In this document: positions 6,555 through 6,643 of the stretch, in pieces
Numbering within the stretch: position 1 is the stretch's first letter
Layout of the letters: each line of letters opens with the position of its first letter
NCBI GenBank assembly: GCA_018054915.1
Contig: JAGPIR010000071.1
Location: 1-6,643, forward strand
DNA length: 6,643 bases
DNA from: Allobrachymonas sp.
GTDB taxonomy: Bacteria; Pseudomonadota; Gammaproteobacteria; Burkholderiales; Burkholderiaceae_C
Reading direction: 5' to 3'
Translations under genes and position numbers: made by a program
Notes under the pieces: generated by a model
The model's input: the letters and a program-made list of their open reading frames with translations, nothing else
The model's database searches: none
What the model was told of the DNA's origin: nothing

Positions 6555-6583
6555 GTCCAATCCCATAAGATAGGAGATTGGAC
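6555..6583 (+). promoter_or_regulatory. Hairpin abutting the orfA start codon and holding its RBS
   Basis: GTCCAATC (6555-6562) and GATTGGAC (6576-6583) are a perfect 8-bp inverted repeat with a 13-base loop. The right arm ends at the base before the GTG start, and the ribosome binding site AGGAG (6572-6576) lies in the loop and the first stem base. In RNA this would occlude initiation. Such structures shield several IS transposases from translation of read-through transcripts; the role here is inferred. Confidence 0.5.
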
Positions 6584-6643
6584 GTGAAGAAGAGATTTAC
6601 GGAAGAACAGATCATTGGCTTTCTGCGCGAAGCCGAGTCGGGT
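6584..6643 (+). CDS. IS3-family transposase OrfA, N-terminal 20 codons (cut by window)
   Basis: OrfA is the helix-turn-helix DNA-binding part of the IS3-family transposase; a downstream orfB normally supplies the DDE catalytic domain, usually as a frameshift fusion. The visible peptide, MKKRFTEEQIIGFLREAESG from a GTG start, is the characteristic beginning of IS407-type OrfA proteins, which are usually about 85-100 residues. AGGAG at 6572-6576 is spaced 7 bases from the GTG. Whether the element is intact cannot be judged here. Confidence 0.88.
   Translation, partial: MKKRFTEEQIIGFLREAESG

Larger units (their letters stand above)
6514..6643 (+). mobile_element. Left end of an IS3-family insertion sequence (partial)
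   Basis: The sequence from about TGACGACGTCCCCCCAG (6514) resembles the TGAC...CCCC left ends of IS3-family elements of the IS407 type, and the orfA start follows at 6584, the expected distance inside the end. The exact boundary is uncertain by several bases because the right inverted repeat and the target duplication lie outside the window. If 6514 is the end, GTCT (6510-6513) would be one copy of a 4-base target duplication. Confidence 0.7.

Noticed and set aside
1..6643. CRISPR array or a complete undescribed system
   Set aside because: There are no regularly spaced repeats, and every full-length gene is a recognised housekeeping gene; only the gene remnant and the partial IS at the right edge are accessory.

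Overview
This window comes from a Gram-negative bacterium, most likely a betaproteobacterium (perhaps Nitrosomonadales or a relative). That placement is inferred from the wording of the ClpP, ClpX and Lon proteins and from the gene order tig-clpP-clpX-lon; no marker in the window settles the genus. All main genes are on the + strand, with similar composition, and look like ordinary chromosomal housekeeping genes.

Positions 1-5768 are a protein quality-control block. They hold the C-terminal half of trigger factor (tig, cut by the window edge), the ClpP peptidase, its AAA+ unfoldase ClpX, and the AAA+ protease Lon. Trigger factor receives nascent chains at the ribosome, ClpXP degrades tagged and regulatory proteins, and Lon removes misfolded and some regulatory proteins. 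The first three genes have gaps of 192 and 62 bases and no convincing terminator between them, so they are probably at least partly co-transcribed. lon follows a 372-base gap with its own promoter: a near-perfect heat-shock (sigma-32) signal at 3221-3249, overlapped by a plausible sigma-70 signal and with a small dyad filling the -35/-10 spacer.

Positions 5769-6092 carry a short tRNA operon, tRNA-Gly(GCC) then tRNA-Cys(GCA). Both have encoded CCA ends, a perfect TATAAT lies just upstream, and a strong intrinsic terminator follows.

Positions 6093-6643 are the accessory part. A noncoding stretch is followed by the C-terminal remnant of an unrecognised minus-strand gene (6303-6513). The left end of an IS3-family insertion sequence appears to interrupt it. 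The first 20 codons of the IS orfA run off the window, and a perfect 8-bp hairpin sits directly against the orfA start codon.

I see no complete undescribed system. The points most worth a second look are the lon promoter dyad, the hairpin at the transposase start, and the identity of the gene broken by the IS.
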